From an uncultured Treponema sp. (lineage in GTDB: Bacteria > Spirochaetota > Spirochaetia > Treponematales > Treponemataceae), in contig CAKUZR010000005.1 of assembly GCA_934718065.1 (NCBI GenBank), positions 1 to 64,000 of the forward strand: 64,000 bases of DNA, in the 5' to 3' direction. Positions 33,161 to 43,504 of the stretch are shown piece after piece (the first letter of the stretch is position 1; every line of letters starts with the position of its first letter). The notes under the pieces are model-generated. The model had not been told where the DNA came from and searched no databases. It saw nothing but the letters and a program-made list of their open reading frames with translations. The translations under genes were made by a program, and so were the position numbers.

Positions 33161-35134
33161 ATGAACGAGAAAGCGATTAAGGCTGTAGCAACTTCTATCC
33201 GAAGCTTGTCGATGGATGCGATTCAGAAAGCGAATTCTGGACATCCGGGAACTCCTCTTGGTGCGGCGGAAGTGGCCGCAGTCCTTTACGGAGAAATCCT
33301 GAAGCACAATCCTGCTGATTCTAAATGGGCAGACAGAGACCGTTTTGTTTTGTCTGCTGGACATGGTTCAATGCTTTTGTATTCGATTCTTCATTTGAGC
33401 GGATACAAGATTACTCTTGAAGATATAAAATCATTCCGCCAGGTTGGAAGCGTATGCTGCGGCCATCCTGAGTACGGCGTTACAGACGGAGTTGAATGTA
33501 CAGCCGGTCCGCTCGGCCAGGGCGTTTCAATGGCTGTGGGAATGGCTGTTGCGGAAAGCATGCTCGCCGCGCGGTTCAATACTCCATCTCATAAAATTGT
33601 TGATCATTACACTTATTCCCTTGTTGGCGAAGGCTGCCTTGAGGAAGGCGTTTCTTCTGAAGCTTCGTCGCTTGCGGGAACTTTAAAGCTTGGAAAACTT
33701 ATTGTTTTCTATGATATGAATAAAATTTCAATTGACGGCTCTACGGACATCACCTTCAATGAAGACATTGCTAAACGCTATGAAGCGTACGGATGGCAGG
33801 TTCTTCGCGGAGATATGTACAATCCGGCTCAGATTTTGGAGCTTGTTGAGGAAGCAAAAAAATGCGCTGACAAGCCGAGCCTTATCATTTTGAAGTCAAT
33901 AATCGGATTTTCTTCACCGAAGCAGGGAACTGCCGACACTCACGGTGCGCCGCTTGGCGAGGAAGGAATAAAGCATGCAAAAAAAGTTCTTGGAATTCCG
34001 GAGGACAAGGAATTCTATGTTGTTCCTGAAGCCTATGAATATTTCAACGCAAAAAAAGCTGAATGGGCTGCAAAGGAAAATTCCTGGAACGCAGAATTCG
34101 AGGCATGGTCAAAAGAAAATCCGGATTTGCGCAAAAAATGGGATGAATATTTCAGTGACCAGCCTACAAGCCAGGTTGAGGGGCTTGAATTTGCAGACAC
34201 AGACAAAATGGCGACCCGCGATGCCAGCGGAAAAGCCCTGAACTATATGGCTCAGAAATATGAAAATCTTGTGGGCGGCTCAGCGGATCTTGCGGGGCCT
34301 AACAAAACCGTTCTTAAGGATTGCGGCGGAATTTTCACTTCTCAGAACAGAACTGGACGGACAATTGAGTTCGGAATCCGCGAATTTGCAATGAGCGCGG
34401 TTGTTTCCGGAATGAATTTGCACGGCGGTCTGCGTCCTTTCTGCGCGACTTTCCTTGTTTTTGCTGATTATCTTAGGGCTCAGCTCCGCGTTGCGGCTCT
34501 TATGAATCTGCCGAACATTTACGTTCTTACACACGACTCGATTTATGTAGGCGAGGACGGTCCGACCCATCAGCCGGTTGAAACTTTGGCTTCTCTGCGG
34601 GCAATCCCGAATGTTCAGGTTCTGCGCCCGGCGGATGCCCAGGAAACGCTTGAGGCATGGAAAATGGCCTACGAGTCAAAAAATCATCCTGTCTGCATTG
34701 CGCTTACACGGCAGGCAATCCAGGGCTTTGCAAAGGCTGACAAAAACTGGAAGGAAAATATCCGAAAGAACGGCGCTTATGTCGCTCTTGACTGCGATGG
34801 AACTCCGGAAATCACGATTCTTGCGACCGGCTCGGAAGTTTCAACTTCAATTGAAGCGGCTTCTATTTCTGGAAACAAGAAAATCCGCGTTGTTTCTGTC
34901 ATTGACTACAACAAATTCGACGAGCTTGATGAAGGCGCACAGGCTGAAATTATCGGCGGCGCAAAACGCGTTGTGTGCGCAGAAGCTGGAATCAGCGCAA
35001 ACTGGAAGCATTATGCCACAAGCCGGAAGGATTTGTTCTGCATAAACCGCTTCGGCGAGTCAGGTCCGGCCGCTAAAGTTGCGGAGGATTTGCATTTCAC
35101 TGCGAAAGATCTTGCGGCTTTGCTAAATTCCTAG
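33161..35134 (+). CDS. tkt: Transketolase
   Basis: A 657-residue thiamine-diphosphate enzyme that moves two-carbon units in the pentose phosphate pathway. The N-terminal signature NSGHPGTPLGAAEVA lies at about 25-39, the ThDP-binding segment GEGCLEEGVSSEA at about 154, the pyrimidine-domain block FGIREFAMSAVVSGMNLHGG at about 405-424 and the phosphate-binding DSIYVGEDGPTHQPVE at about 455. Length matches the family (about 660). A SD (gaggt) precedes the ATG. The preceding space is taken by a repeat element. It is followed 45 bp later by a CobW-type GTPase. Confidence 0.96.
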   Translation: MNEKAIKAVATSIRSLSMDAIQKANSGHPGTPLGAAEVAAVLYGEILKHNPADSKWADRDRFVLSAGHGSMLLYSILHLSGYKITLEDIKSFRQVGSVCCGHPEYGVTDGVECTAGPLGQGVSMAVGMAVAESMLAARFNTPSHKIVDHYTYSLVGEGCLEEGVSSEASSLAGTLKLGKLIVFYDMNKISIDGSTDITFNEDIAKRYEAYGWQVLRGDMYNPAQILELVEEAKKCADKPSLIILKSIIGFSSPKQGTADTHGAPLGEEGIKHAKKVLGIPEDKEFYVVPEAYEYFNAKKAEWAAKENSWNAEFEAWSKENPDLRKKWDEYFSDQPTSQVEGLEFADTDKMATRDASGKALNYMAQKYENLVGGSADLAGPNKTVLKDCGGIFTSQNRTGRTIEFGIREFAMSAVVSGMNLHGGLRPFCATFLVFADYLRAQLRVAALMNLPNIYVLTHDSIYVGEDGPTHQPVETLASLRAIPNVQVLRPADAQETLEAWKMAYESKNHPVCIALTRQAIQGFAKADKNWKENIRKNGAYVALDCDGTPEITILATGSEVSTSIEAASISGNKKIRVVSVIDYNKFDELDEGAQAEIIGGAKRVVCAEAGISANWKHYATSRKDLFCINRFGESGPAAKVAEDLHFTAKDLAALLNS

Positions 35135-35179
35135 AAAATTCAACTGGAGAATTCAAAAAATAAACAGAGGTAAAATAAA

Positions 35180-36364
35180 ATGTCTAAAAAGCTAGTTCCA
35201 ATCACTCTGCTCTGCGGTTATCTTGGAGCAGGAAAAACAACTTTGCTCAATAAAGTTCTTACAAACCAGAAAGGCTATAAAGTTGCGGTAATTGTAAATG
35301 ATATCGGTGAAATAAACGTTGACCAGACGCTCATTTCAAAAGAGGCTAACATAACTGACACTTCAAGCATCATCGGGCTTCAGAACGGCTGTATTTGCTG
35401 CACATTGAAATCAGATCTTGTTCAGCAGATTGAAAATCTTATTTCTTCCGGAAAGTTCGACTACATTCTGATTGAAGCTTCCGGCGTGTGCGAGCCAATG
35501 CCGATTGCCCAGGCAATCATGCAGATTGAAAACGGCCGCCTTGACAACGTTGTTTCTGTTGTTGACGCGAAACGCCTTGTGGATGAATTTTCTGCCGGCG
35601 ACCAGCTTCTTAAAAAAGACATGGATGAAGAGGATCTGGAGTCGCTTCTTGTTCAGCAGATTGAATTCTGCTCGACATTGATTGTGAACAAAAAAGATTT
35701 GGTTACTCCAGAAGAAATGAAAAAAGTCCGCGCGGTAGTAAAAGCTCTTCAGCCGCACGTAAAAGTTATTGAGGCGGAGCGCGGAAACGTTGATGTTGAG
35801 GATATTCTTTCAACAGACCGTTTTGATTTTGACGCTGTTTTTGAAAGCGCGGCATGGGTTCAGCACCTTGAATCCGCGGAAGAAGACGATCACGACGAAC
35901 ACGACCATGACCACGATGAACATGAGCATGATGAGCACGGCGAGCATGAGCATCATCACCACGAGCACAAGCATGAAGGCGACTCTGGCAGCGACGAGGA
36001 CGAATACGGAATCGGAAATTTTGTTTACTACAGAAGACGACCTTTCAACCGCGAAAAACTTGAGGAATATGCTGGAAGATGGCCAAGAAATATTATCCGC
36101 TCGAAAGGCGTTGTATGGTTCAGCGACGAGCAGAACATGGCTTATGTTTTTGAAACTTCAGGAAGACAGATTTCTGCCGGAGCCTCTGGAACTTGGCTTG
36201 CCGCCGCGCCTAAGGCTGAGCAGGAGGAAGTTCTTGCCCAGGAGCCGAAAATGCGCGAGGAGTGGGATGAAAAAGTCGGCGACCGCATGATAAAGCTCTG
36301 CATAATCGGCCAGAAAATGGACAAAGCCAAGATTACTGCGGAACTCGACGCGCTGCTCGACTAA
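35180..36364 (+). CDS. CobW/COG0523-family metal-chaperone GTPase with His-rich segment
   Basis: A 394-residue G3E GTPase. Walker A GYLGAGKTT is at about 13-21, the CxCC metal motif (GCICC) at about 72-76, Walker B-like ILIEASGVCEP at about 96 and the guanine-specificity NKKD at about 171. Residues about 235-275 are a Glu/Asp/His tract with more than a dozen His, a metal-buffering feature. The C-terminal CobW_C domain follows (YYRRRPFNREKLEEY). These proteins deliver zinc or another metal to client enzymes, often under zinc limitation. The position right behind transketolase, a metal-dependent enzyme, may or may not be meaningful. No Zur-type operator was evident. Confidence 0.9.
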   Translation: MSKKLVPITLLCGYLGAGKTTLLNKVLTNQKGYKVAVIVNDIGEINVDQTLISKEANITDTSSIIGLQNGCICCTLKSDLVQQIENLISSGKFDYILIEASGVCEPMPIAQAIMQIENGRLDNVVSVVDAKRLVDEFSAGDQLLKKDMDEEDLESLLVQQIEFCSTLIVNKKDLVTPEEMKKVRAVVKALQPHVKVIEAERGNVDVEDILSTDRFDFDAVFESAAWVQHLESAEEDDHDEHDHDHDEHEHDEHGEHEHHHHEHKHEGDSGSDEDEYGIGNFVYYRRRPFNREKLEEYAGRWPRNIIRSKGVVWFSDEQNMAYVFETSGRQISAGASGTWLAAAPKAEQEEVLAQEPKMREEWDEKVGDRMIKLCIIGQKMDKAKITAELDALLD

Positions 36365-36384
36365 TTTTTTTCACAGGATAATTT

Positions 36385-37758
36385 ATGTCTACAGAAAACA
36401 AGATGGGCTCAATGCCCGTCATGAAACTTATTTTAAATATGTCATTGCCAATAATGTTTTCAATGCTCATTATGGCTTTGTACAATATCGTTGACTCTAT
36501 TTTCGTTGGAATGATTGGCGAGGAAGCCCTGACGGCGGTTTCGCTGGCGTTCCCGATTCAGAATCTTATGGTTGCGTTCGGAGTTGGAACTTCAGTCGGC
36601 GTTAATGCCCTGCTTTCTTTGCGGCTCGGCCAGAAAAATCAGGAAGACGTTAATAAGTCCGCAATGAACGGAATTGTTCTTTCTATTATAACATGGATTG
36701 TGTTCGCGGTTGTTGGAACTCTTGTTACTGGACCGTATCTGCGCTCACAGACTCAGAACCAGGCTATCATTGAATACGGAAAAGAATATCTTGACATCAT
36801 TCTTATTCTTGGACTTGGGCCGATTGTGGGAACTATGTTCGACAGGCTTCTTCAGGCAACAGGAAGAACGTTCCTTTCCATGATCTCGCAGATTGTTGGC
36901 GCGGTGTTCAATTGTGTGTTCGATCCGCTTTTCATTTTCGGAATCGGGCCGTTCCCTGCAATGGGAATAAAAGGCGCCGCGCTTGCTACAGTTCTTGGCC
37001 AGATTATCGGCGGCTGTGTTTCTCTTTGTCTTAACATAAAGAAAAACCACGATATCCAGCTGAAATTCAAAAATATTCTGCTTGAAGGCAGGATTGTCGC
37101 GCAGATTTACAAAGTCGCAGTTCCTTCAATCCTGATGACTTCGATTACTTCTGTAATCACATATTTTATGAACCTGATTCTTGGCGGAACTCCGAACGGC
37201 GGTGATACAGCGATTGCGGTCTACGGCGTTTACTTCAAGCTGAACAGTTTTGTTTTTATGCCGGTTTTCGGGCTTTGCAACGGAATTATTCCTATAATCG
37301 CATACAATTTCGGCGCGATGCACCACAGAAGAATTACAAACGCAATCCGCGGAGCATTGCTTCTTGCGCTGTGCATAATGACCGTCGGCGTGGTTCTTTT
37401 TGAATCTCTTCCGGGGCAGCTTTTTTCAATGTTCAGCGCAACTCCGGAAATGAAGCGCATGGGAATAGTCGCTCTGCGGCTGATTGCCCCAAGCTTTTTT
37501 GGAGCCGCCATCGCAATAACTCTTTCATCTGTATTCCAGGCGTTCGGAAACGCTGTCTACAGCATGATTGTTTCTTTTGCTCGGCAGATTGTTGTTTTTC
37601 TTCCGGCCGCATATTTCCTTTCAAAGACTGGAAATGTTGACAATGTTTGGTGGTGCTTCATAATCGCAGAATTTATGTCGGTGGGAATGTCGCTGGTTTT
37701 TATGCGCAGAATTTACGTGAAGAAAATCCGGGACATTCCAATGGACGAGGCCCGCTGA
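36385..37758 (+). CDS. MATE-family multidrug exporter
   Basis: A 457-residue polytopic protein with twelve hydrophobic segments in two related halves. The N-terminal pattern (LILNMSLPIMFSMLIMALYNIVDSIFVG) and GPFPAMGIKGAALATVLGQ in the first half mark the MatE fold. Such carriers export cationic compounds in exchange for Na+ or H+. It starts 20 bp after the CobW gene on the same strand and is probably in its operon. A second MATE gene lies at 46388-47728 and is only distantly alike. Substrate unknown. Confidence 0.9.
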   Translation: MSTENKMGSMPVMKLILNMSLPIMFSMLIMALYNIVDSIFVGMIGEEALTAVSLAFPIQNLMVAFGVGTSVGVNALLSLRLGQKNQEDVNKSAMNGIVLSIITWIVFAVVGTLVTGPYLRSQTQNQAIIEYGKEYLDIILILGLGPIVGTMFDRLLQATGRTFLSMISQIVGAVFNCVFDPLFIFGIGPFPAMGIKGAALATVLGQIIGGCVSLCLNIKKNHDIQLKFKNILLEGRIVAQIYKVAVPSILMTSITSVITYFMNLILGGTPNGGDTAIAVYGVYFKLNSFVFMPVFGLCNGIIPIIAYNFGAMHHRRITNAIRGALLLALCIMTVGVVLFESLPGQLFSMFSATPEMKRMGIVALRLIAPSFFGAAIAITLSSVFQAFGNAVYSMIVSFARQIVVFLPAAYFLSKTGNVDNVWWCFIIAEFMSVGMSLVFMRRIYVKKIRDIPMDEAR

Positions 37759-37932
37759 TTTCAGTCCGGGGAAAATTTCTGAACTTTTGTATATTTACGC
37801 AAAAAAATTGCATAAATATAAATAAAAGTGGATAAATATTTAAAATGAAATCAGAATAAAAAATCTCTAGTGTTTTTTATATGATTTTTTTGGCAAACTA
37901 CACTAAATATAGTTTTTTTTGTAGAATTTTAA

Positions 37933-37961
37933 TTGAGTTTTGAGATTCTTTATATTATTAT
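37933..37961 (+). promoter_or_regulatory. Promoter of pflB
   Basis: -35 TTGAGT (37933-37938), a 17-bp spacer and -10 TATTAT (37956-37961). The predicted start near 37968 gives a leader of about 77 nt. The rest of the 286-bp gap 37759-38044 is very AT-rich and shows no gene and no clear operator. Confidence 0.55.
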
Positions 37962-38044
37962 TAGAAAGGAACGGATAAAAGCTTGAAAAAGTTTTTCTGT
38001 TTCTAAAAAGTAAACTAATCATTTTTTTGAGAGGTACAAAAGAT

Positions 38045-40402
38045 ATGATCCAGAAAGAAGAATGGAATGGTTTTGCAGGTCGTTTGTGGAAAGAAGAAGT
38101 TAACGTTCGTGACTTCATCCAGAACAACTACACTCCTTATGACGGAGACAATAAATTCCTCGCAGGTCCTACAGCGGCAACAAAAAAGCTGTTTGACGAG
38201 CTTCAGAGACTTCAGAAAGAAGAACACAACAAGAAATCTATCGGTTTGGATGGAAAAGAAAGAACTGGTGTTCTTGATATGGATACTGACATTGTTACAG
38301 GTCTTACATCTCACAAACCTGGATATATCTGCCCGGAAGGAAAAGAGCTTGAGCAGGTTGTAGGTCTTCAGACTGACAAGCCTTTGAAAAGAGCGTTCAT
38401 GCCTTACGGTGGAATCAAAATGGCTGAGCAGTCTTGTGAAATGTACGGCTACAAGGTAAATCCTGAGCTTCACAAGATTTTTACTGAATATCATAAAACT
38501 CACAACCAGGGTGTATTTGATGTTTACACACCGGAGCACAGAGCTGTTCGTTCTGCCCACATTCTTACTGGTTTGCCTGATACTTATGGCCGCGGACGAA
38601 TTGTTGGAGATTACCGCCGCGTTGCTCTTTACGGTATCGACTATCTTATCAAGGAAAAGCAGAATGACTTCGCGAACATTGGCGATGGAACAATGACAGA
38701 AGAAGTTGTTCGTCTCCGCGAGGAAGTTTCAGACCAGATTAAGGCTTTGAAAGGCTTGAAAGAAATGGCTGCAAGCTACGGTTTTGATATTTCTAAGCCG
38801 GCTAAGACAGCAAAAGAAGCTTTCCAGTGGCTTTATTTCGGCTACCTTGGAGCTGTAAAAACTCAGAACGGCGCCGCTATGTCTGTAGGACGTGTTTCTA
38901 CATTCCTTGACATTTATATTGAGCGCGATATTAAGAACGGAACTCTTACAGAAGAGCAGGCTCAGGAACTTGTTGACCACATGGTTATGAAGTTCCGCAT
39001 GGTTCGTTTTGCGCGAATCGAGTCTTACAACCAGCTTTTCTCTGGAGACCCGATCTGGGCTACTCTTGAAGTTGGCGGACTTGGCCAGGACGGACGTTCA
39101 ATGGTTACAAAGAACGACTTCCGCTTCCTTCATACATTGGAAAACATGGGACCTTCTCCAGAGCCGAACATGACTGTTCTGTATTCTAAGAGACTTCCTG
39201 AAAATTTCCGAAAATACGCTGCAAAGATTTCTATCGACACTTCTTCTATTCAGTATGAGAATGATGATGTAATGCGCCCGATCTGGGGTGATGATTATTC
39301 AATCTGCTGCTGTGTTTCTGCAACTCAGACTGGAAAGGAAATGCAGTTCTTCGGCGCCCGCGCGAACCTTGCAAAGGCTTTGCTTTATGCATTCAACGGC
39401 GGTATCGATGAAGGCTTGAAGAAGGGAATGCAGGTTGGTCCGGAATACGCTCCAATCACAGCTGATGTAATCGACGCTTCAAACTACGATGAAGTTCTCC
39501 GCAAGTACAAGGCTATGCTTGAATGGCTTGCCGGCGTATATGTAAATGTTTTGAATGCAATCCACTATATGCACGATAAATATTACTACGAAGCTGAGGA
39601 GCTTGCTCTTGAAGACACAGACATCAAGAGAACATTTGCTACTGGTATCGCTGGATTCTCACACGTTGTAGATTCACTTTCTGCAATGAAATATGCGAAA
39701 GTTCACGTAAACCGCGAGAAGGTTGAAGTAAAAGACAAGGCTGGAAACGTTATCAACACTGTAACTTTGGTAAAAGACTTTACAGTTGAAGGCGACTTCC
39801 CTCGCTACGGACAGGATGATGACCGCGCAGACGACATCGCTGTTGATTTGCTGAAGACATTTATGGCTATGATTAAAAAGCACCCGACTTACCGCAACGC
39901 AGAGCCTACAACTTCAATTCTTACAATTACTTCAAACGTTGTATACGGAAAGGCAACTGGCGCGCTTCCAAACGGACGCCCGGCTGGCGCTCCATTCTCT
40001 CCTGGAGCTAATCCTTCTTACGGTGCGGAAACAAAAGGTCTTATCAAGTCTTTGAACTCTGTTGCTAAGCTTCCTTATGAATACGCTTTGGATGGTATTT
40101 CTAACACTCAGACAATCAATCCTAGCGCTCTTGGACACAACGAGGAAGAAAGAATTGAGAACCTTGTAAATGTTCTTGACGGATATTTTGACATTGGACC
40201 TGAATCTGGACACGCTGGTGCTCACCACTTGAACGTAAACGTATTCGGCGTTGAAAAGCTCAAGGACTGCCAGGCACATCCGGAAAAACCTGAATATGCA
40301 AACTTCACAGTTCGTGTATCTGGTTATGCTGTACGCTTTATCAATCTTACAAAAGAGCAGCAGGACGATGTTATTGCCCGAACTTGCCACGCTTCGCTCT
40401 AG
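38045..40402 (+). CDS. pflB: Formate C-acetyltransferase (pyruvate formate-lyase)
   Basis: A 785-residue glycyl-radical enzyme that converts pyruvate and CoA to acetyl-CoA and formate under anoxic conditions. The active-site Cys pair is in [12 protein letters not shown] (about residue 420-430) and the glycyl-radical loop is RVSGYAVRF near the C-terminus (about 760). ATG 38045 is favoured over ATG 38027 because gagagg lies about 10 bases before it and the protein then begins in the family manner ([10 protein letters not shown]). Its codon usage is strongly biased and it carries a good promoter and a strong terminator, in keeping with very high expression. The activase gene follows after two unrelated genes. 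Confidence 0.97.
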   Translation: MIQKEEWNGFAGRLWKEEVNVRDFIQNNYTPYDGDNKFLAGPTAATKKLFDELQRLQKEEHNKKSIGLDGKERTGVLDMDTDIVTGLTSHKPGYICPEGKELEQVVGLQTDKPLKRAFMPYGGIKMAEQSCEMYGYKVNPELHKIFTEYHKTHNQGVFDVYTPEHRAVRSAHILTGLPDTYGRGRIVGDYRRVALYGIDYLIKEKQNDFANIGDGTMTEEVVRLREEVSDQIKALKGLKEMAASYGFDISKPAKTAKEAFQWLYFGYLGAVKTQNGAAMSVGRVSTFLDIYIERDIKNGTLTEEQAQELVDHMVMKFRMVRFARIESYNQLFSGDPIWATLEVGGLGQDGRSMVTKNDFRFLHTLENMGPSPEPNMTVLYSKRLPENFRKYAAKISIDTSSIQYENDDVMRPIWGDDYSICCCVSATQTGKEMQFFGARANLAKALLYAFNGGIDEGLKKGMQVGPEYAPITADVIDASNYDEVLRKYKAMLEWLAGVYVNVLNAIHYMHDKYYYEAEELALEDTDIKRTFATGIAGFSHVVDSLSAMKYAKVHVNREKVEVKDKAGNVINTVTLVKDFTVEGDFPRYGQDDDRADDIAVDLLKTFMAMIKKHPTYRNAEPTTSILTITSNVVYGKATGALPNGRPAGAPFSPGANPSYGAETKGLIKSLNSVAKLPYEYALDGISNTQTINPSALGHNEEERIENLVNVLDGYFDIGPESGHAGAHHLNVNVFGVEKLKDCQAHPEKPEYANFTVRVSGYAVRFINLTKEQQDDVIARTCHASL

Positions 40403-40425
40403 TCTAGTGCTTTGGCTTAGTGTTT

Positions 40426-40461
40426 ATGCCTCTTGCTGAAAATGCAGGAGGCATTTTTTTT
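40426..40461 (+). terminator. Rho-independent terminator after pflB
   Basis: An 11-bp stem with one mismatch (ATGCCTCTTGC at 40426-40436, GCAGGAGGCAT at 40444-40454) followed by a run of T to 40461. Confidence 0.9.
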
Positions 40462-40542
40462 GCGCATTTTGAAATTGTATTATTTTGGTTATGCTTGTAT
40501 AATTAAAAAATAAATTAAAGATAAAAAATCGAAAGGGGTTTT

Positions 40543-41172
40543 ATGAAGAAATTTTTGTTGCTTGCGTTTGTTTTTGCTGTTGTTTCTGCGGCGGTTTTTG
40601 CGAAGGAAACTGTCCACAATCTTGATGTAAGCGTTCCTGTCGACTGGCGGGAACTTGAGCCTGACAGCGATTACAGCAAAAAAAAGGTTGATGAGAATTC
40701 AATATCCGTTGATTTTGACTATTCCATGATGACAGTAAATGAAAACGGGTTTTCTTTTATTTTTGGCGCGAATGCCGGATATGCTTCAACGAAAGTTGAA
40801 AAGACAGATGACCGCCTGAACGGCCTTGATTTGGGCTTGAAGCTTGGCTGGGGCGGAATTCCTGTGAACCTGGAGAATTTTGTTTTGGGGCTTCACGCTT
40901 TCTTTGGATTTGGATTAAGAACGCTGAAATTTTCCGATGATTCCGCTGATTACAAATGGACTTTTTTCAATACAAAAATCGGCGCGGATGTTGTCGCGAT
41001 TTACCGCATAAATGACAGGGTTGGAATAAATGCCTCTGTGGATTTGTACACGAACTTGCCGGCAACCGGAACTCTTGATGTTGATGGCGATATGAAGAAT
41101 AATCTTTATTTCTTCTCTTGTTTAGGCGGAATCGGTGTTGCTCCAAAGCTTGGCGTAAGCCTTTTCTTTTAA
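40543..41172 (+). CDS. Exported beta-barrel-like protein of unknown function
   Basis: A 209-residue protein with a clear signal peptide (KFLLLAFVFAVVSAAVFAKE, cleaved near residue 20). The mature chain alternates short strands rich in Gly and aromatics (FSFIFGANAGYAS, GLDLGLKLGWGGIPV) and ends in LFF, the pattern of a small eight-stranded outer-membrane barrel. A strong SD (aaagggg) precedes it. It lies between pflB and pflA with no evident metabolic link. It is probably co-transcribed with the next exported protein. Confidence 0.72.
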   Translation: MKKFLLLAFVFAVVSAAVFAKETVHNLDVSVPVDWRELEPDSDYSKKKVDENSISVDFDYSMMTVNENGFSFIFGANAGYASTKVEKTDDRLNGLDLGLKLGWGGIPVNLENFVLGLHAFFGFGLRTLKFSDDSADYKWTFFNTKIGADVVAIYRINDRVGINASVDLYTNLPATGTLDVDGDMKNNLYFFSCLGGIGVAPKLGVSLFF

Positions 41173-41188
41173 TAAGGAAATTTGAACT

Positions 41189-41722
41189 ATGAGGAAGATG
41201 ACGTTTATCGCAGTTCTGGCTGCATTCTGTTCATTTTTTTATGCTGAATCCGGGCGGATTCTGGATGATGGAAGCCTTTTTGTTGTAAGAAACAAGGGCG
41301 ATTTTGAGGATGACATAAAAATCATCAACAACACGAATTCTGCTTTGACTGTAAGCGTGAAAGGAACTAGAAAACGCTCCGGAAAAACGGAATTTATTGG
41401 TTCTCAGAAAATTGGTGTCGGCTCAGCGGAAAGACTTCACGGCGATTTCAGCGGGCGGATGGACTTGTTTTCAGATTTTACTTTCACTTTTTTTGAAGGG
41501 GCTGTAAAGATTTTTGAAACGTCCATTTCCAGTGATGATTTGAATGTTTGCATAAAGCAGATTGGTGAAAAAACGGCGGAAACTCAGTCCGGCGGTTCTG
41601 CCCTGGAAATTCCTTCTGATGATGTTGCTGATAAAATTCTGAAATACAAAAAGCTTCTGGACATGGGCGCGATTACCCAGCAGGAATTTGATATGCTTAA
41701 AAAGAAGATTCTGAATTTCTAA
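41189..41722 (+). CDS. Exported protein with C-terminal SHOCT-like segment
   Basis: A 177-residue protein. The signal peptide covers about residues 1-21 (MTFIAVLAAFCSFFYAES). The middle is a beta-rich domain with no family I recognise. The last 30 residues (ILKYKKLLDMGAITQQEF, then DMLKKKIL) match a SHOCT-type short helical oligomerisation segment, usually seen at C-termini of varied proteins. An SD (aagga) lies upstream, 16 bp after the preceding gene. Function unknown. Confidence 0.72.
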   Translation: MRKMTFIAVLAAFCSFFYAESGRILDDGSLFVVRNKGDFEDDIKIINNTNSALTVSVKGTRKRSGKTEFIGSQKIGVGSAERLHGDFSGRMDLFSDFTFTFFEGAVKIFETSISSDDLNVCIKQIGEKTAETQSGGSALEIPSDDVADKILKYKKLLDMGAITQQEFDMLKKKILNF

Positions 41723-41795
41723 CGGACGAAACCGCTTGAATTCTCTTATTTTTGTTCGTATTTTATAGTATCATTATAGAGATTTTGGAGTTTTT

Positions 41796-42545
41796 ATGCA
41801 GGGATATATTCATCAGTTGGAAAGTTTTGGCTGCGCGGACGGTCCGGGCTCAAGGTTTATAATATTTTTCAGCGGCTGCCCGATGCGCTGCAAATTCTGC
41901 CACAATCCTGATACTTGGGATATGAAGAAAAATGGAACTTTGTGGAGCGCGGAGGATTTGCTGAAGGAAGCCCTTTCGTGCCGTGCGTACTGGGGCAAAA
42001 AAGGCGGAATAACTGTGAGCGGCGGGGAGCCTCTTTCCCAGATTGATTTTTTGCTGGAGCTTTTTACGCTTGCAAAGGAAAAAAACGTAAACACCTGCAT
42101 TGATACTTCGGGCGCGCCTTTTACGCGTGAAGGCGGGTGGTTTGAAACGTTCAAAAAACTTATGAACGTTTCAGATCTTCTTTTAATGGATATAAAGCAC
42201 ATAAATGAAGATGAGCACGTGAAGCTCACCGGGCATACAGGCAAAAATATAAAAGATATGTTCTATTATCTTGATGAAATAAAAAAGCCAATCTGGATTC
42301 GCCATGTGCTTACGCCTGGAATTACAGACAATGATGAATATCTTTTGCAGACCCGCGATTTTATCCGGACTTTGCACAATGTTCAGCGTGTTGAAATTCT
42401 TCCTTACCATGGACTTGGCGCGATGAAATACAAGGATTTGGGAATTGACTACGTTTTGAAAGACACGCAGAGTCCTTCAGAAGAAAGGGTGAAAAATGCC
42501 CAGAAAATTCTTGAATGTGACAAGTATGACGGCTGGAGAAAATAG
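41796..42545 (+). CDS. pflA: Pyruvate formate-lyase activating enzyme
   Basis: A 249-residue radical-SAM enzyme that installs the glycyl radical on PflB. The 4Fe-4S motif CPMRCKFC (C-x3-C-x2-C) is at about residues 28-35, and the SAM-binding GG motif TVSGGEPL at about 70. Length fits the family (about 245). It has a TTGGAG SD. It is transcribed in the same direction as pflB but separated by about 1.4 kb and two exported-protein genes, so it likely has its own promoter (TATAGA near 41775). Confidence 0.94.
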   Translation: MQGYIHQLESFGCADGPGSRFIIFFSGCPMRCKFCHNPDTWDMKKNGTLWSAEDLLKEALSCRAYWGKKGGITVSGGEPLSQIDFLLELFTLAKEKNVNTCIDTSGAPFTREGGWFETFKKLMNVSDLLLMDIKHINEDEHVKLTGHTGKNIKDMFYYLDEIKKPIWIRHVLTPGITDNDEYLLQTRDFIRTLHNVQRVEILPYHGLGAMKYKDLGIDYVLKDTQSPSEERVKNAQKILECDKYDGWRK

Positions 42546-42571
42546 TTTTCCCGGAATTTCCGCGCGTAAAA

Positions 42572-43378
42572 TTACAGCTTGAAAAAGTTTTCCGCGTTTT
42601 TCCACATTATGTTTTCAAATGACGTGGAAGGAATTCTTTTTTCAAGCTCGTGGAAATAATCCTGGTACATTGAACGCTGGCCTGCCTTGTTTTTTGCGTA
42701 AGTGTCAACGCCGTCAATCGGCATGTCCGAGCCGAACATGAGTTTTTCACTTCCTGCTTTTTTTACGAATTTTACCGCCTTTTCATAATGAACCCAGGCT
42801 GTGTCGCCGAAAAGATTTGGAAGTTTCGCGCATAAATCGATTGCCTCTTCGTTGTTCGAGCCTAGCTCCAGGTGCGCCATTACAAATTTTGTGTACGGAT
42901 GCCTTTTCGCCATGTTGTAGACTTTCTTGCATTCTGAAAAACCGTCGTTCGCCGTGTGGACAATCACCGGAAGCTCAAGAAGCTCGGCCAGCTCAACGTA
43001 GCTTTCAACCTGCGGACTGTCAAAAGAGATGGCTGAATAAAATGGATGGATTTTCAACGCTTTTACGTATTGCGGATAAATTTTCAGCAGATATTCAAGC
43101 TCTGCGGAAGGAGTTTCGAGATGCGGTTTTACCCAGATTGCCGCGAAAATTCTTTCAGGATTTGCCTTTGCAAAATCAATTGTGGCTTCGGCTGCCTGAA
43201 GCGTTGAAACCTGCTCTTTTTCAGGAATCTGCCTGTGCTCCGCGTCGAATTCAACGGCCGACGCATTTGAAACAATCGCTTTTGAAACATTGTAGCGTTC
43301 CATTGCGGTCAGAACATCTTTTTGAGGCATACAGAAACCAAGGCTGTTTCCAAAGTGAACGTGCGAATCTATAATCAT
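42572..43378 (-). CDS. Amidohydrolase-family (COG2159-type) metal-dependent hydrolase
   Basis: A 268-residue TIM-barrel hydrolase. The metal-binding HxH is in IDSHVHFG at residues 3-10, another His in VIVHTAND (about 140), one in VMAHLELG (about 167), and the catalytic Asp in MFGSDMPIDG (about 215). Family members hydrolyse or decarboxylate small substrates; the precise reaction cannot be given. ATG 43378 has an SD (aagga); upstream in-frame starts to 43456 do not. It is divergent from the citramalate synthase gene and convergent with pflA. Confidence 0.82.
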   Translation of the reverse strand: MIIDSHVHFGNSLGFCMPQKDVLTAMERYNVSKAIVSNASAVEFDAEHRQIPEKEQVSTLQAAEATIDFAKANPERIFAAIWVKPHLETPSAELEYLLKIYPQYVKALKIHPFYSAISFDSPQVESYVELAELLELPVIVHTANDGFSECKKVYNMAKRHPYTKFVMAHLELGSNNEEAIDLCAKLPNLFGDTAWVHYEKAVKFVKKAGSEKLMFGSDMPIDGVDTYAKNKAGQRSMYQDYFHELEKRIPSTSFENIMWKNAENFFKL

Positions 43379-43504
43379 TTTAAGTCCTTCTTTGCGGAAA
43401 ATTTTATCCCGGTTTTCAGGTTGCATAACATTATAGCATTGTTTTTGAGTTTTCAATATAATAAACAGTAATTTTTATGACTTATCTTTTTGAAGGAGTT
43501 TTTT

